This document shows, piece after piece, positions 12,246-24,101 of a stretch of 64,000 nt of DNA. Under the pieces are notes generated by a model. That model was not told the DNA's origin. It did no database searches and worked only from the letters and a program-made list of their open reading frames with translations. The position numbers were made by a program, and so were the translations under genes. The stretch is from Girardinichthys multiradiatus (taxonomy: Eukaryota > Chordata > Actinopteri > Cyprinodontiformes > Goodeidae), in the NCBI RefSeq assembly GCF_021462225.1, contig NC_061798.1:19552820-19616819 (forward strand), given 5' to 3'. Each line of letters starts with the position of its first letter. Within the stretch, counting starts at the first letter, position 1.

Positions 12246-12551
12246 TCAAATGAGAAAAGGACTTTTGTTGAATGAAAACGATTTGAAATCGAAATCTGCC
12301 AGGTGTATGAGTAGTTTTGGGCTTAAGGAAATTAGTGTGGATGGCAAAAGCTGCAGCTGTTTCATTTTGTTCCAGCGATGGAAATGTATACATCTGTTAT
12401 TTCTATTAAAGGGTTCACGAAAAAATTTGATGATGAAGACAGATGTAACTTATCTCTCCTTTAGACCAGCATAGTCAAACAGACCACAATGTTACATCTT
12501 AACAGTCGATTCTGCCTGAATGATAGCAGCAAAGAGATGAAATCCAACGTT

Positions 12552-14322
12552 TCAGTAATGCTCAGCCATCATTAATACTGTCAAGGATGACCAGCCAGTG
12601 AAAGGTTGGCTGCCTTGGCCCCTGCCAGTGCTGTCATTGTACTGTTCCCAGATATACCCTGTTTCAACATACTGCATATAAACATTGTTTATAATGTTAG
12701 TCCTGAGTTCCTTATAAACATCAGCTGCCTTCTCTTGGTATGGGCCTTCTGAGTTGCCGTAGTGGTAGAGGGCTCTGACTGCCAGGTAGTTGATATTAAT
12801 CCAAACAGGTCCCCTCCAGTAGGGCGGGTCATGCTCCGTGTTTCGCTCCATGTAAAGAGGATCGGTCTTCGAGAGAGAGCGCAGGCCAAAGGGCGTCCAC
12901 AGCTTATTGGGGTCTCTCATGTCTCGGAGGATGTGTTCCAGTTTGGGCGAGTCGGGTTGGAGGATTTGGAGCAAGAAGGGGAACAAGCTGACGTAACCCA
13001 GGGCGTTGACGTACTGCAGTTTCGGGGCCCTGCGGACAGAGCGCACGAGACGTGCCACGGGGAACTGGTGGCGGGGCTGTCCGGGTGGTACGTACACCTT
13101 CTCCCGCTGCAAGGACACATTTTGGGTGTGGTTGCCATAGTCACTGAAAGCATGTAGTTGCTCTGACCAGTGGAGGTCGTTGAGCAGGTTGTTGTCTCTG
13201 AGCACATCGTGTAGGAGTTTATAGTCCTCGTGGGGCTCACCTAAAAGTTGAGCTATGCTGGCCATGATGCCTGAGGACAAGGCCATCCAGCAGTGCAAAT
13301 CCACGTGCCGCTCGTCTGCTGAGGGATGAGAGGCACGTGGGTAGTCATCCAGTCCGGAGGTTAAGGTTTTAGGATTAAGGTACAGATTGGTGTCCTTGTC
13401 TCGCCCACGCCAGCGGTAAGAATTGGGTTTTGGCCCCGTCTGTGTGGTGTTGTACCACTGAAACCAGGTTTTCAGCCTGGGGAACAGCCTTCGAAGGAAA
13501 GGCAGAGTTGGTTTAGATGCTGCCTCGTCTGATCTTGAAGAAAGCTGTCCAATCAGTTCCTGCAGAGCTAAGAAGAGAGTAGGTGGGTTGGCGTTCTCGT
13601 TCCGCTGGACAATAAATTCAGCTGGGACTTTACTGCGAGCCTCATCTCCAAGAATCTGCTCACGGGGAATCCAGCCCTCCATGTTCATTAGGTCGAACCA
13701 GTGGCCAATAGCCTCCCTGGTCAGCTGGGGATCCCACTTACTCAGCAATAGCTGGTGAAAGCCCTCATCCCAGAGGAAGCCTCTGGGAAAGAAAGAGCGG
13801 GACGGGACAGCGGTGAACAAAGCCCCTTCGGGGTAAAGGATAGGGTATTCATTGTATACTGACTGCACCACTGACTCGCCATAAAAGTAACCCATTCCAC
13901 CCAACATGTTGCTGAGCGCTGCTTTGGCAAATTTTATGTATGTCTGACTAAAACCTTTACTCTCTAGTCCAAATATTTTCTCAAACTTCCCATTAAACTC
14001 CGCTTTCCTCCTCTCCAACTCCTGAGTCATGATAGAACCAACGAGCTGGTTGGGGCGATTGTAGAAACTTCCTGACTCAAACAGAACTTCAATCTGGAAA
14101 GGCGTCTGAACAGTCACCTGGTGGACCACAAAGTCACTTTCTTTTCGTGGGTCAGCAGGTTTCTGCTGGTTCTGATGGTGGGGGGGCTTGTAGGTGTCCA
14201 CACCAATGTAGTGCCTCTTCTCACCAGATGGCGGGCTGTAGACAAACCTGCGGTTCAGACTGAGCTTCACAATATCAGTCAGCTTCTCCAAGCCAGGAGA
14301 CAAGGTCTGAAGATAGTTGTAA
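12552..14322 (-). CDS. mogs: mogs coding exon 4 (catalytic domain and stop)
   Basis: This 1771-bp exon encodes the last 590 residues, including the whole GH63 catalytic domain, in one frame. The acceptor is TTTTCTAG ending at 14323, and the first base T completes a split Ser codon with AG from exon 3. The TGA stop is at 12552-12554. It is clearly richer in G+C than its flanks. Antisense frames across it (such as 12762-13157) are shadows. Confidence 0.96.
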
Positions 14323-17300
14323 CTAGAAAACAAGAGTTAAATTATTCCATTTAATGAAGATGTCACAAAAGCAGATCACAATGACTCACTGATAAAGAGT
14401 CAGGGCAGAAAATAAGTACACCCCCTTTATATCTAGAATTTTATGAGTTTTGTTAACGTCTAGGATTTTTAGGGTGTACATAATTTCTTATAAACTGGTC
14501 TGGTGATGCATATTCACCACATTCCAAGGATCATAATGGAGGCACTTGGCTCCCACCTTGTGGTCATAGGGTGAACAACATCTAGTTAAGATTTTACTGT
14601 ATTAAAAACTTGTTTATGAAATGCTATAGTGATGGATTAGCAATGATTGTACATTATATTGTAATAACATTTCAAAGCCCTGTTTCAGCAGTATGAGCAT
14701 TAATGAAATAATCTACATAACAGATTAATTTATTCAGTTCAAATTCTGTCCAATTACATGTAATGTCGATAACTTGCGTCGTACCTAAATTTAGATTTAT
14801 TACATAGCCTATATTCTAATGAACAATCTCTACTAAATTTAGCATCTGCTTGAGAGCAGAAACACAAATGACATTTTTCCAGGCAGTAAGGGGTTGAATA
14901 GATATACCCATCTTAATTTAGAGGCTGATTTCCAATTTTTGTTTGTCGATTTCTCATAGAGAACATAAATGTAAAAAGATATAAGAACAGTGTTCATTGA
15001 TTATCTTTACTAGAAGTCACATGTGTAAGAAATAAATTGATTGGAGTTATTTTTTATTGAATTTAGCATCTTATATAAGCATCCAGCAAGGTTAGCAAAG
15101 TTAGCATTAGCAAAATGTCACATGTTCTGTTTAAGAGCCAAAGGATTAAACCTTTATTGAAATACGTTCACCCTTCCAGTTATCTGCTAAACGTTTTGTG
15201 TTCTCACATGCTGAATGAACCATGTCTTGACTTGTCACAGAATATGCAGTTTTCTTTTTATTACTTCTTTCCTCTCAGTGTGTCCTCGAACAGCATTCTA
15301 TCCACCTCAGTCATACTGAATAAATAGCTAACTGAGTGTTCTTCACTCTGTAGCGGCACCCACACCACATAGGGTTGCTGTCTGCAGAACCTGGTACTCA
15401 TGGCGTGTCCACCAAACAATTCTGGTCAGTAGCCAATTTCTCAGTGTATCTGTAAATAACCTGACCAGCAACCTCAGCTCATGTAATGTTTTCTCCTGTT
15501 AAAGGTGAAAAGAGACATGTCTCACTGTCATTTTACCTTAAAAGAAAAAAAAGGGGCAATTTTTGTCGTTTCTGAGTGAATGCAGTAACGTTTAACTTTG
15601 CTTAATATCATGGTGCACTGAGAGTGCTAGTTCTGTACTATAGATTAGCCAGTTTTATATAGAAAAAGAAATATTTATCAATCAGAGAAAACATATATAC
15701 AGAAGGCAAACACTTTGATTTGCACAATGCTTTAATCATTTTTGATATGCTTTTTTTATTCCCCTTTAAAGCTGTTATAATTTAGAAATATCCCAAGTTT
15801 ACACTTTCATGATAAACATAAGATGCTGGTTTTATCATCTACTGCCACCTAGTGTTTATTTTCAAGACATGTTTTCCTCCCCAGCAAGTTAGAACGGCAA
15901 TTGGCTGTCTAGAAAACTTGCTTTCAATTTGAAGATTTATTTGAGGATTTTTTCCAAATAATGGTTTAGTGTTTCATTTTATTTAGACTTTGTTTTCGTA
16001 TTTTTTTGCCAGGATCTTCTTCTAGTTATGTTTAGGAAGAGCTGTTTATGACCTCTTCGGATTTCATCGTGCCTTTCAATTCAAGTTTCAGATTTCTCTC
16101 TGATGGCACTAAAAATCTATTCCTAACCCTCATTTAAACATCTGTCTTTAGAGTCACTTTTAGATTATAATTTCCTGCTATTCTGAGATAATACAGAGAT
16201 AGTAGTCATTTAGCAGTTCGTACATTATAGCAACATTTGTGTCTGGCCTCTACTTGAGCATTTACCTGGCATATTTTGTGCTGGATAACTCCCCAGTGAC
16301 AGGCTTCCTGAAAGTGATCTTAAAGTTTCCCAGTTCATCGGAGAAACCAGTGATAGAAGCAAGGCGCTGCCTCTCCTCCATGTGAGTATGCAGCGAGCCC
16401 TGCATGTCTGCTGCTGCGTAAAAAATCAGGGATATGACGGGAGGCTGGGGGGCTGAGCTCTGCAGGGTAACGACAGGACAAAATAAGCATTCTACATTTT
16501 TTTATAGTAACTGTAAAATGGCTGTTTTAAATCACTCAGAGCATCATTGTGATATTGAAAGGATGTTTTTGCAGAACATCACAATGAGCTCAGTTGCAAC
16601 TCACATGCTGTTTGGCTGTGATCCTCCAGGTCCAGTCTCCTCCATGATCCCCGCCGATCCTCTTAACAAACTCAGTGGTTAGCGTGAAGTCATTATCTCG
16701 AATTTCCTGTACGCCAAACGTCAGTCCGTCGTGCATTAGCCAGCTGTAGCCTTGCAAATGATCCCCCTGCTCGCATGTATGCCTAAGGTTCATGTCCAAG
16801 TTGGAAAACTGACGCATCCACATCATCCCTGTACGGATAGCAAAATGAAAAAGGAGATGAATTAGCATCTAAGCGAGAAGGCTAGAATGCTACAGTTGAA
16901 AAATGATGTGCTCGTTAACAGCCTCTAAATAGAACTATCACTGGTGATTTTGTTACAAACAGTTCGTTATTACGATGGGATTTTTTTTTGTCAACTAAAT
17001 AAATGTACCCAAACTAAAGGTAGAATCTTTTGTTGCAGTCGTATTTCTTTATTTGAACGCTTATTACATATTATAACCAAGGATGGCAATGCATTTGCAC
17101 ACATCTGTCTATTGCAGTCTTTTTTTATTTTATATTGTGGTAATAAGTATACCGAAAATAATAGAAAACAATTGCTTTTAATTGCTGTAGGAAGTCGTGC
17201 CTTTTAGATTAGTGGATTAGCCAATAGATTAAAATTTATAAAATTGTCAGTAGTGCAGCTCTTGCCATAAAACCAGCCTGCCTGCGGACTGTGGATGTAA

Positions 17301-17991
17301 ACTAGCCAAATAGCTCAGTTTGGCACGTTTAGAAGTCATACCCAAGTTCATTAAAGTACATTTTCAAACTTTAATAAATAAACTTTAAAATCTTACATTT
17401 TTGCTAACTTTTTAAATCACTGACCGATAAAATTGTCTGATTTTGTATAAGCACTGATGTACTAGTCAAAGTTCAATTAATCACAATAAACAAAATTATT
17501 TTCGTCGGCAGACCTAAAACTTGTCCCACACAATTTAAATAAACTAAATTTTAACCAGTTAACATCCAGCAGTTTAATTTTCTTTACAGAAACAATGAAA
17601 TCTGTGTTTAACTTGAGTTTGCCTGTGAATGTGACCACCTACCCGTCACAACGGACCTGGGGCTTCTGGTTTTCATGCCGAAGTAGACCTGAGGCCTGTA
17701 CGAGCCCCAGAACCTCTCAGAGGAAACCTCTGCAGTGGTGCTATTGGCATCAAGGACACGCGGTGATGGATGCAGAGTTACCACGCGCTTCGACAGACTG
17801 GACCTCATGTAGATGGCATAAAAGAACCAGATGAGGCTGAATATGCAGAGCCCAATGGAGATGTTGATGAACAATTTTCCAATATCGGGTTTCTTTTTCT
17901 TCTCTTTGCGATTAAATGCAGCGGGCCTCTCATCTCTCCTTGAATGGGGAGGAGCGTCACCAGTCACCACCCTCTTCCTCTGCCTGCCCAT
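12552..17991 (-). CDS. mogs: Mannosyl-oligosaccharide glucosidase (glucosidase I), four coding exons
   Basis: Glucosidase I removes the outermost alpha-1,2-linked glucose from Glc3Man9GlcNAc2 right after its transfer to nascent proteins in the ER. Exons join(17991-17643, 16828-16605, 16459-16266, 14322-12552) on the minus strand give 845 residues, close to the roughly 837 of human MOGS. Residues 1-39 are a basic cytosolic tail, 40-62 a single membrane span (LFINISIGLCIFSLIWFFYA), and the rest a lumenal GH63 enzyme. The N-terminal beta domain starts at FWGSYRPQVYFGMKTRSP; the (alpha/alpha)6 catalytic domain contains FFPRGFLWDEGFHQ and EHDPPYWRGPVWININYLA; the protein ends SSLTVLMMAEHY. All junctions are GT-AG and the reading phase carries through each. 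NHT and NST glycosylation sequons are present. The start was chosen because MGRQRKR lies 9 nt after a good splice acceptor; upstream in-frame codons would be intronic. Confidence 0.96.
14323..16265 (-). other. mogs: mogs intron 3
   Basis: AT-rich intron between GTAAAT (donor at 16265) and TTTTCTAG (acceptor at 14323). I see no other exon and no recognisable mobile element in it. Confidence 0.8.
16266..16459 (-). CDS. mogs: mogs coding exon 3
   Basis: Encodes SSAPQPPVISLIFYAAAD ... ITGFSDELGNFKITF ... ELSSTKYA, part of the N-terminal GH63 domain; human MOGS has 'LPLVSLFFYVVTDG' and 'ISGHTSELGDF' at this point. The acceptor is CCCTGCAG before 16459 and the donor is AG/GTAAAT at 16266/16265. 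Its 194 nt leave a two-base overhang completed by the first base of exon 4. Confidence 0.93.
16605..16828 (-). CDS. mogs: mogs coding exon 2
   Basis: Encodes GMMWMRQFSNLDMNLRHTCE ... YSWLMHDGLTFGVQEI ... [20 protein letters not shown], matching the human pattern 'LRHTCEQGD', 'HDGLSFG', '[20 protein letters not shown]'. The acceptor is CCGTACAG before 16828 and the donor CAT/GTGAGT at 16605/16604. Confidence 0.95.
16829..17642 (-). other. mogs: mogs intron 1 (between coding exons 1 and 2)
   Basis: AT-rich intron with donor GTAGGT at 17642 and acceptor TACAG at 16829-16833. Nothing else recognisable is present. Confidence 0.8.
17643..17991 (-). CDS. mogs: mogs coding exon 1 (start, membrane anchor)
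   Basis: Starts MGRQRKRVV and encodes the cytosolic tail, the membrane span at residues 40-62, and the start of the lumenal domain (SERFWGSYRPQVYFGMKTRS). ATG at 17991-17989. The exon itself begins at 18000, after the acceptor CTTCCTCTCTTCAG. Only nine 5' UTR bases precede the ATG in it, so a separate upstream noncoding exon is required. Confidence 0.93.
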
Positions 17992-19099
17992 CCTGCCCTT
18001 CTGAAGAGAGGAAGAAGAGGAAAATTGTGCATTTTTTATTAAACGGGTAGATTCCATGTGTAACCGCAACAAAGTCACGGATAAGAAAAAGTTATTTTGT
18101 CCAGCGTGGTTTAAAAGAAAATAAAGGTGGAAGTCGGTATTTATCCCTTGATGACATGTTTAGTTGAAAGCAGAAATGTAGACCTGAAGTTGCTGCCTGA
18201 TTGACAATATGCAATATGTTGGTTTTTAAGATGAAAATACGTGTTTATAAACTAATAGCAAAAGAAGATACTGGCCAAAAGCCCAGGAAAAGCAGAAAAA
18301 GACAGAAACAAGCTGTTGATTTTATCTGTTTTTCTTGCCTATTTTCTTCTGTATAAGACTTACAGTTAGTAGTAATACAACATGTCTTATCTCAAACTTA
18401 AAACCAGCTTCTTTTTTTTTTTTTATAAACCAAGCCAGTCCCTGGCGATTGCTTTTCTATATTTATTCATGCCGAACAGACCAGAAATCACTTTGTGTGA
18501 TCAACCGTTCTCATTTTTGTTAACAAGTAGACCTTTTTTTGCCCACAATAAACAAGAAGACCAGACATATATGTGTAATTATTTTCATAACTACGTATCT
18601 ATCAGATCGTTTCAGGGGTTTAAGCTCATTTTATTTATTTTATTACAAGCATATAAGTTTAAAGTAGCTCTCCCATTTTCCCACCTGTTGCTGCAAGCCA
18701 TCAGTCAGAAGTGTTTGAAACCTGAACTGGTCCCTCGTTTAGAGCAAAAGAAAAGGGAGGCACAGAATATTGCTGCTTGGGTACCAAAGGAGCACCACTC
18801 TTTTAAAAGGGTCTCTGCTTGGAAACAAACTTTACCCCAAAAAAAAAAAAAAAAAGAAACAGCAAAAGTTAGGATGTATGTTTGTAAAATAAATGGCTCA
18901 CTGCCAGCTTGATACTGGAGCACATAACCTCGCTAATTAACATGCCAACATCTAGATCTTAGACTCCCACAATTATTTTACAGAGAGATGATGGACAAAA
19001 TCCAACATATGTCCTTCAGAGCTGCTGCTAATTTTAGTTGGTGTTTATACTATATTTTGGTTTTCCACTCATTTAAAAACAGTAATATGGTAAAGTGTT

Positions 19100-20640
19100 G
19101 GACCATTTGTTCGCTACTATACCTCCCAGTGTCATCTGCTACTATATACCCCAGTATGGTCTGCTACCACAACTCCCAGCAGGAATTGCAGCTGATAGGA
19201 AAGGGCGTCGCAGCTCTAATGTCACAGTGGGCTATATAAGGACACAGGATGACTCCCACCATTGCTTTTTCTCCCGCTGGAAACCGAGACCGGCACGCAT
19301 CCTTCTGGAGAAGAAACTCACACGTGGGTTTTCATTAATTCCCCCCACTGGCCAAAACTCATCAGAAAAGTTTCTGGGATAAGAAGCCCAGTAGACTTTA
19401 CTTTAACGATTGAAGGTGTGGATTTAACAAGTAACCCAAGAAAAACCCACGGAGGTTTTCCAAGGAGACTAAATTTTCCTCTTTGTTTTGTTCCAGTCGA
19501 CTGCTGACGGTCCGTCATATTTTCCCCGGAAGGCCGGCCATCTTTGAGTTTGTAACGAACGCGTAACAATCCCCCTCTCTCCCCCTGCTCCAGAGAAGAC
19601 GACACCAAGTAATCCCGTTTTGTTTTTATTTCTATTAGAAATAGCTTGGGCTGGATAGAGTAGGATTTTAGAGCGATTTAGAATCGCCACTTAGGGTGTA
19701 TTCACACGCCGACGTTCTCTACGTGCCTTGTCCCAACAAGCCAGTAGCGTTGCTAAGCAACACACAGCTTATCAGGTATGATTACCTTACAACACACCTT
19801 TGCTAGCAGCTACGGTGGCTTTTTATGTCCAAAGAGACGTACGCTTTTTGTAGTTGGTTCGGATCAGGGCCGGTTTGTATTCAGACCATAAGCGAACCGC
19901 ACCAGAGTCCGTTTGGACCACCTCAAAAGTGGGTTTCGGTCCGGTTGTTTGCTCTGGACCAGGGTTTGCTGGGGGGAAACGAACTCTGGTCCGTTGAAAG
20001 CGGACCAAAACCCTTTGATTGCTGTTGGACTCTGAAAGCCGCCGCGCTTTAAAGCTGTACGTGTCTCACTCGGTTTGAACACCGGAGCGCAGACTCAAGT
20101 GAACTTAAAGTTGGACTGCTAGAACCTCATGGTGGAACACTCACTATTCCTTTGTCTTCATTCTTCGTGTTTTTCCACTGGTTGCCGCCTAAATGTTTTA
20201 TGACCCTTTGTGTTTCACTGAGCTCCAACTTTGGGGGTTTTATGACTACAGCCCGGTGGAGGCCCCTCCCAAAGCTTTGCCCAGTACCATATTTCCTCTT
20301 GTTTTGCCATAACTGCTGGTTAGATTTTCATACACACTCAATGTTGTTTTATCTTGTTTAGTTAGTTATTTTACCCCTTTTGTGTACAATTTTTGCATGC
20401 TTGATTAGGTGAAGATTATTGAATCAGAATAGCGAGGTGTATCGGGGCTGTTGATTTAATAAATATTCACGAAGATAAAGAGAAAGTGTTTGTGTTTATT
20501 TTGATCAAGATTGATTTGTCTGTCAAAATAAGGTCAGAGTCCCTAATAGTTATCAATTATTACTGAGAATTTCAAAATTGTAATTATCAAGGCCCTTGAG
20601 CCATAATTACAACACCAGAGGACATCTCTGATTTCGATTC
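19100..20640. repeat. Candidate LTR-like repeat
   Basis: The segment has a promoter-like CTATATAAGG at about 19231-19240, a GC-richer leader, and an AATAAA-type stretch near 20458. This layout resembles a solo LTR or other retroelement end. I could not find a terminal duplication or a family match. Weak call. Confidence 0.25.
19688..20090. repeat. Candidate MITE-like insertion
   Basis: Starts AGGGTGTATTCACACG and ends near GGTTTGAACACC, so GGTGT occurs inverted at the two ends. The inside is rich in GGTCCG/CGGACC repeats, as in several fish hAT-type MITEs. No clear target duplication. Confidence 0.3.
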
Positions 20641-22415
20641 ATAAGTAAGGATTTTTGGTTAAGAAATAAAACATTTTCAAATTATGATTTTAAATTATAA
20701 TTCTTAACAAATATTAATTAATCAATAATCATAATTCTTACAATAGGAAATAGCTTATAGGAGTGAAAATAAAAATGAGAATAAAGGTAGGCTTCAAAGT
20801 TTAATAAGAGACAATACATGTGGCCTATCTTGCAGTATATTAGGCCACCTTTAAGCATTTTTACAAGAAGGAAAAGAGTCAGCTATCAGTTGTGTTGACT
20901 TTATATTTTATCATTTTATGATTGTACTGACATATATATGTACTTGTAAAAAGTACTGTATATGTGTTTGTACATCAAAATGAGGACGGGATGATAGTAG
21001 GAAAAATTGTTGGTAATGTTGGTCTATTTTAACCAACCAGATGAACGCAGGTCTTAGCCGCTTCTAAAATGGATTTTAAGAATGTTTATTTAGCTTGCGC
21101 AACTGTTCTCGGACCCAAATGGGTCCCATCTTTTCAACATTTTCACCAGAGTTGAACTCCATCAAACCCGCATGGACACCTGAAACTAAGCCTTTATACC
21201 TGTGGGCAATTTCTGAGAAGCATTTTACAGCACATTTCCACACAATATGGACCCAATAAATAAAAGTTGGTTTTGGGTTCTGCTCCTTTATTGTGCACAC
21301 TATGATCTTTTTCACACTCAGAAATATTTCCAAACACCCAAATCTGTCCTTCTCGTAAGTAGAGCTACACAATATATAAAATTGCAATTGTCATCGCAAT
21401 GTCAGTGTGTTTGCAATACCGCAATTGCAAACAACCCTAATTGCCACACCTGATGTACTCAGAGCTTACAGTGCAGTGGGGGGCAGTAATTGTATTCCAA
21501 GTGTTTATTTTCCAGAAATCACGCAGCCCTTCCAGTAAAGTAGGAGCCTTTCTTTCAGTTAGCTGGCTGGCAGTGTGCAGAAACAGGTGGTGGAGGGTCA
21601 GCTCCATACAGACCGAGGAAACTCGTCACTTTCTTTGGCGTCTCATTTAAAGGCTTTTTGGTATACCTTAATACCCATGCTTATTTTCGTTATTCATGCA
21701 CAATTTGACTGTACCTGCAGATGTGTCATGTAAACAATAACCTCATGGATTAAGCCATGTGCTGTTATGCATTTAATCTTGTTTGTTGCTCATTTTAGGA
21801 CCAGAAGACGTTCTAGTTCATAACTTGCTTCTATATAAAAGCAATTTTTATGTATCTATGAAAACAAAGTAAACAGGAATGATTAATTCATCAGGTCTAG
21901 ATTAAATATTTTAATTTCAACTACTTTAGCTAGGCATGTCTACATACCTTTCACTGTTTGGTCTTTGTATTTAATTAAAACAACAATAAAAAAAAAAAAA
22001 TACTTATACCTATGCTATATTTTCACCATAACAATGCTGCTATGTCTATTTCTACTATTTCTCTCCTGTGGGAGCCTTGTATGGCGTCCTTGCTAATGTT
22101 AAGATAGAAAGGTGTACAGTAGGCCAAAATAAATCCATTCATCAAAAATCGACTTTTAAACTGAACTGAGGTTATATACGAGGTGTTCACGTTAGCAACA
22201 GTATATGCTACAGACACCTGTTTAACACATTCAGCGGGTAACTGGCCTCAGCGTCACCGTTCATGCTTCGCGCTTCTGCGCTAAAGGCTAACGCAGGTTT
22301 TCACAGCTACGACCAGCTAACTTCAAAAATGCGGCTTCGCTTAGTGAGCCGTTAGTAAACGAGGCTCTGTTTCGCAGTCGTGGCTTAATGTTCTTGGAGA
22401 AAGTAAATGACTAAC

Positions 22416-22470
22416 CTGTGGAAACAGCCGAAGTCTCAGCTGCTCATGATCCTGTGCTGGCTGAGCCTGC
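22416..22470 (-). other. mogs: Proposed noncoding first exon of mogs
   Basis: Reading minus, the sequence ends CTGTTTCCACAG/GTTAGT, a good donor (exon end 22416). It sits just downstream of an ETS-like motif in a locally GC-rich patch and is the nearest promoter-like segment upstream of the mogs start exon. The left limit (the start site) is a guess. It could instead belong to an unseen noncoding transcript. Confidence 0.35.
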
Positions 22471-22474
22471 TAGC

Positions 22475-22508
22475 CACTTCCTGGTTAACGGCTGGCTGCC
22501 ACTGACGT
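22475..22508 (-). promoter_or_regulatory. mogs: Candidate mogs promoter with ETS and CRE-like motifs
   Basis: CCAGGAAGTG on the minus strand (22475-22484) is a consensus ETS site, and TGACGT (22503-22508) is a CRE half-site. Both are common in TATA-less housekeeping promoters. The surrounding 22200-22510 has more CpG than its flanks. Motif evidence only. Confidence 0.35.
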
Positions 22509-22510
22509 GT

Positions 22511-23054
22511 ACAAACTGATGGTTGCAGCGACTCACCTACGCCTAGCATACATGTGCAACCAGAGGAAAAGCTATTTTAAAATGTGCAACCCGGGCTGTG
22601 CCGGTTTTAGTTTAATAAAGGTCTTGCTTAATAAAAATAAAAAACAGGAAAATATAAACAAGAAATCTTGGAGCTCGTTTTTTGTCCTTTCTCAGTGGTT
22701 TATTCAAAGATATTTACATGAAGTCTTTCTAAATCCTGGATTGTCTACCGAGTTCTTGTTAACGGAGATGGAGCCAAACGATGCATCTTTCTGAAACCAC
22801 TGGTGTTGCATAACATTTTACTCTACAAACAATGGAGGCAAATACGTTTTCACTGATACGAGGTTGCTTTTGTTGGTAATCCCGTCGTTTCTGAAACGTT
22901 TCCTTTGTACGCTATCAATATAGGATGTCCAATTTCAAAACATTTTCCGTGATTTATGTAAATAATTCAGAACTTGAACTTTGAACTACTGAAGGAGACC
23001 CAATCAATGGTTTCTTTAGCTGTTTGGAACCTTTTCATAGTTTCATGGCCACCA
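22511..23054. other. Intergenic sequence between mogs and pdcd4
   Basis: No gene or repeat was recognised. Confidence 0.4.
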
Positions 23055-24060
23055 ATTTCAATGTGTTTTATTAGGATTTCCTGTTATGGACCAACACAAA
23101 TAATTAAGTGAAAGCAAAATGTTACATGGTTTTCTGGTTTTATAAATAAAATCTGAAAAGTATGAGGTTTATATGTATTCATCCTTCCCTGACTCAATAC
23201 TTTATAGGGCCACCTGTTACTATAACTACTGCTTAAATCTTTGGAGGCATGACTACCAGGTTTACATATCTAGAGATTGACATTTTGCACATTCTCAGCA
23301 AAGTAGCCCAAGAACAATCAGATCGGACAGAGAATTTGTGAACATTAATCTTTAGGATTTGCCATGGACTTTAAATTTGACTTGGGTCTGGGCTTTGAAG
23401 GGTATTACCATGGGCTCAATCTCAAGTCTTTCACTAGGTAGTATAGGTTTTCTTCTAGGGTTGCTCCATTTTTAGCTCGCTAAACTCTGACCAGCTTCCT
23501 CTATCTGGAATATACCTCAGTGTGGCCCTGCTACCATATTTTACTCTGGAGATTGTGTGTTCAGGGTGAGATGCAGTTATTTTTCAACAAAATACTTGTG
23601 CTTAGCCTGATCTGACCAAAGCACTTTCTGCCATGTTTGCTGTCCCCAACTTGGCTTGGGCAAACTGCAAATGAGACTTCTTGTGGCTTTCTTCTTGTTG
23701 CTCCTCCATGAAGGCTGGATTTGTGCAATGCACAATAGATGTCAACAAACTTCTCCCATCTCTGTAGCTCCTCCAGAGTTACCATGGACCACTTGGCTGC
23801 TTCTTTTATTAATGCTCTTCTTGGCCAGCCTTTCAGTTTACCTGGAAGACCATGCTTACTTAGGTATGGGACATTCCCTTTCCATTTTCAGATTATAATT
23901 AAAACAAAGCTTTGTAAAATGTTTGAAACTTGGGAAATAGTTTTCTAACCTAACCTTCTCTGCTATGTCATAATTTAGCCATCTGAAACTTTCCATCTGC
24001 ATATATGGTTTGTAGAAATTAAAACTGTCCTGAACAAGGCTCAGCCTTACAGTCATACAA
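23055..24060 (-). repeat. Decayed Tc1-like element, reversed
   Basis: Reading minus, landmarks of the fish Tc1 family occur in order: the start region near 24050, 'WSMVTLEELQRWEKF' (from about 23785) and 'CFGQIRLS' for the segment at the first catalytic Asp, then 'LVRV'-type sequence near 23490, and at the left the 'ATGGACCAACACAAATAATT' sub-terminal motif (about 23086). No end repeats are intact. Confidence 0.6.
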
Positions 24061-24082
24061 AGACCAGAAGAAGAAACCCCAT

Positions 24083-24101
24083 TTTATTGTAATTTTTTAT
24101 T
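24083..24101 (-). terminator. pdcd4: Two candidate poly(A) signals of pdcd4
   Basis: TTTATT at 24083-24088 and 24096-24101 read AATAAA in the pdcd4 direction, about 1 kb past the stop. Another TTTATT is near 24341, so shorter 3' UTRs are possible. Confidence 0.45.

Larger units (their letters stand above)
18001..22415 (-). other. mogs: Proposed 5' intron of mogs, repeat-bearing
   Basis: Bounded by the acceptor at 18001-18002 and, if the proposed first exon is right, the donor GTTAGT at 22415-22410. It contains a candidate LTR-like segment at about 19100-20640 with an embedded MITE-like segment at about 19688-20090. No coding exon was recognised; the 18382-18912 frame looks like AT-rich chance. 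Confidence 0.4.

Noticed and set aside
12762..13157. 131-residue plus-strand frame over the mogs catalytic exon
   Set aside because: It lies antisense to a strongly conserved GH63 exon and has no domain of its own; GC-rich exons often give such shadows.
12917..13240. Extra minus-strand frame inside the mogs exon
   Set aside because: It is the second frame of the real exon, Ser/Thr/Cys-rich by composition.
18382..18912. 176-residue frame in the mogs 5' intron
   Set aside because: AT-rich composition, poly-Phe and poly-Lys runs from T/A tracts, no splice logic, no recognisable domain.
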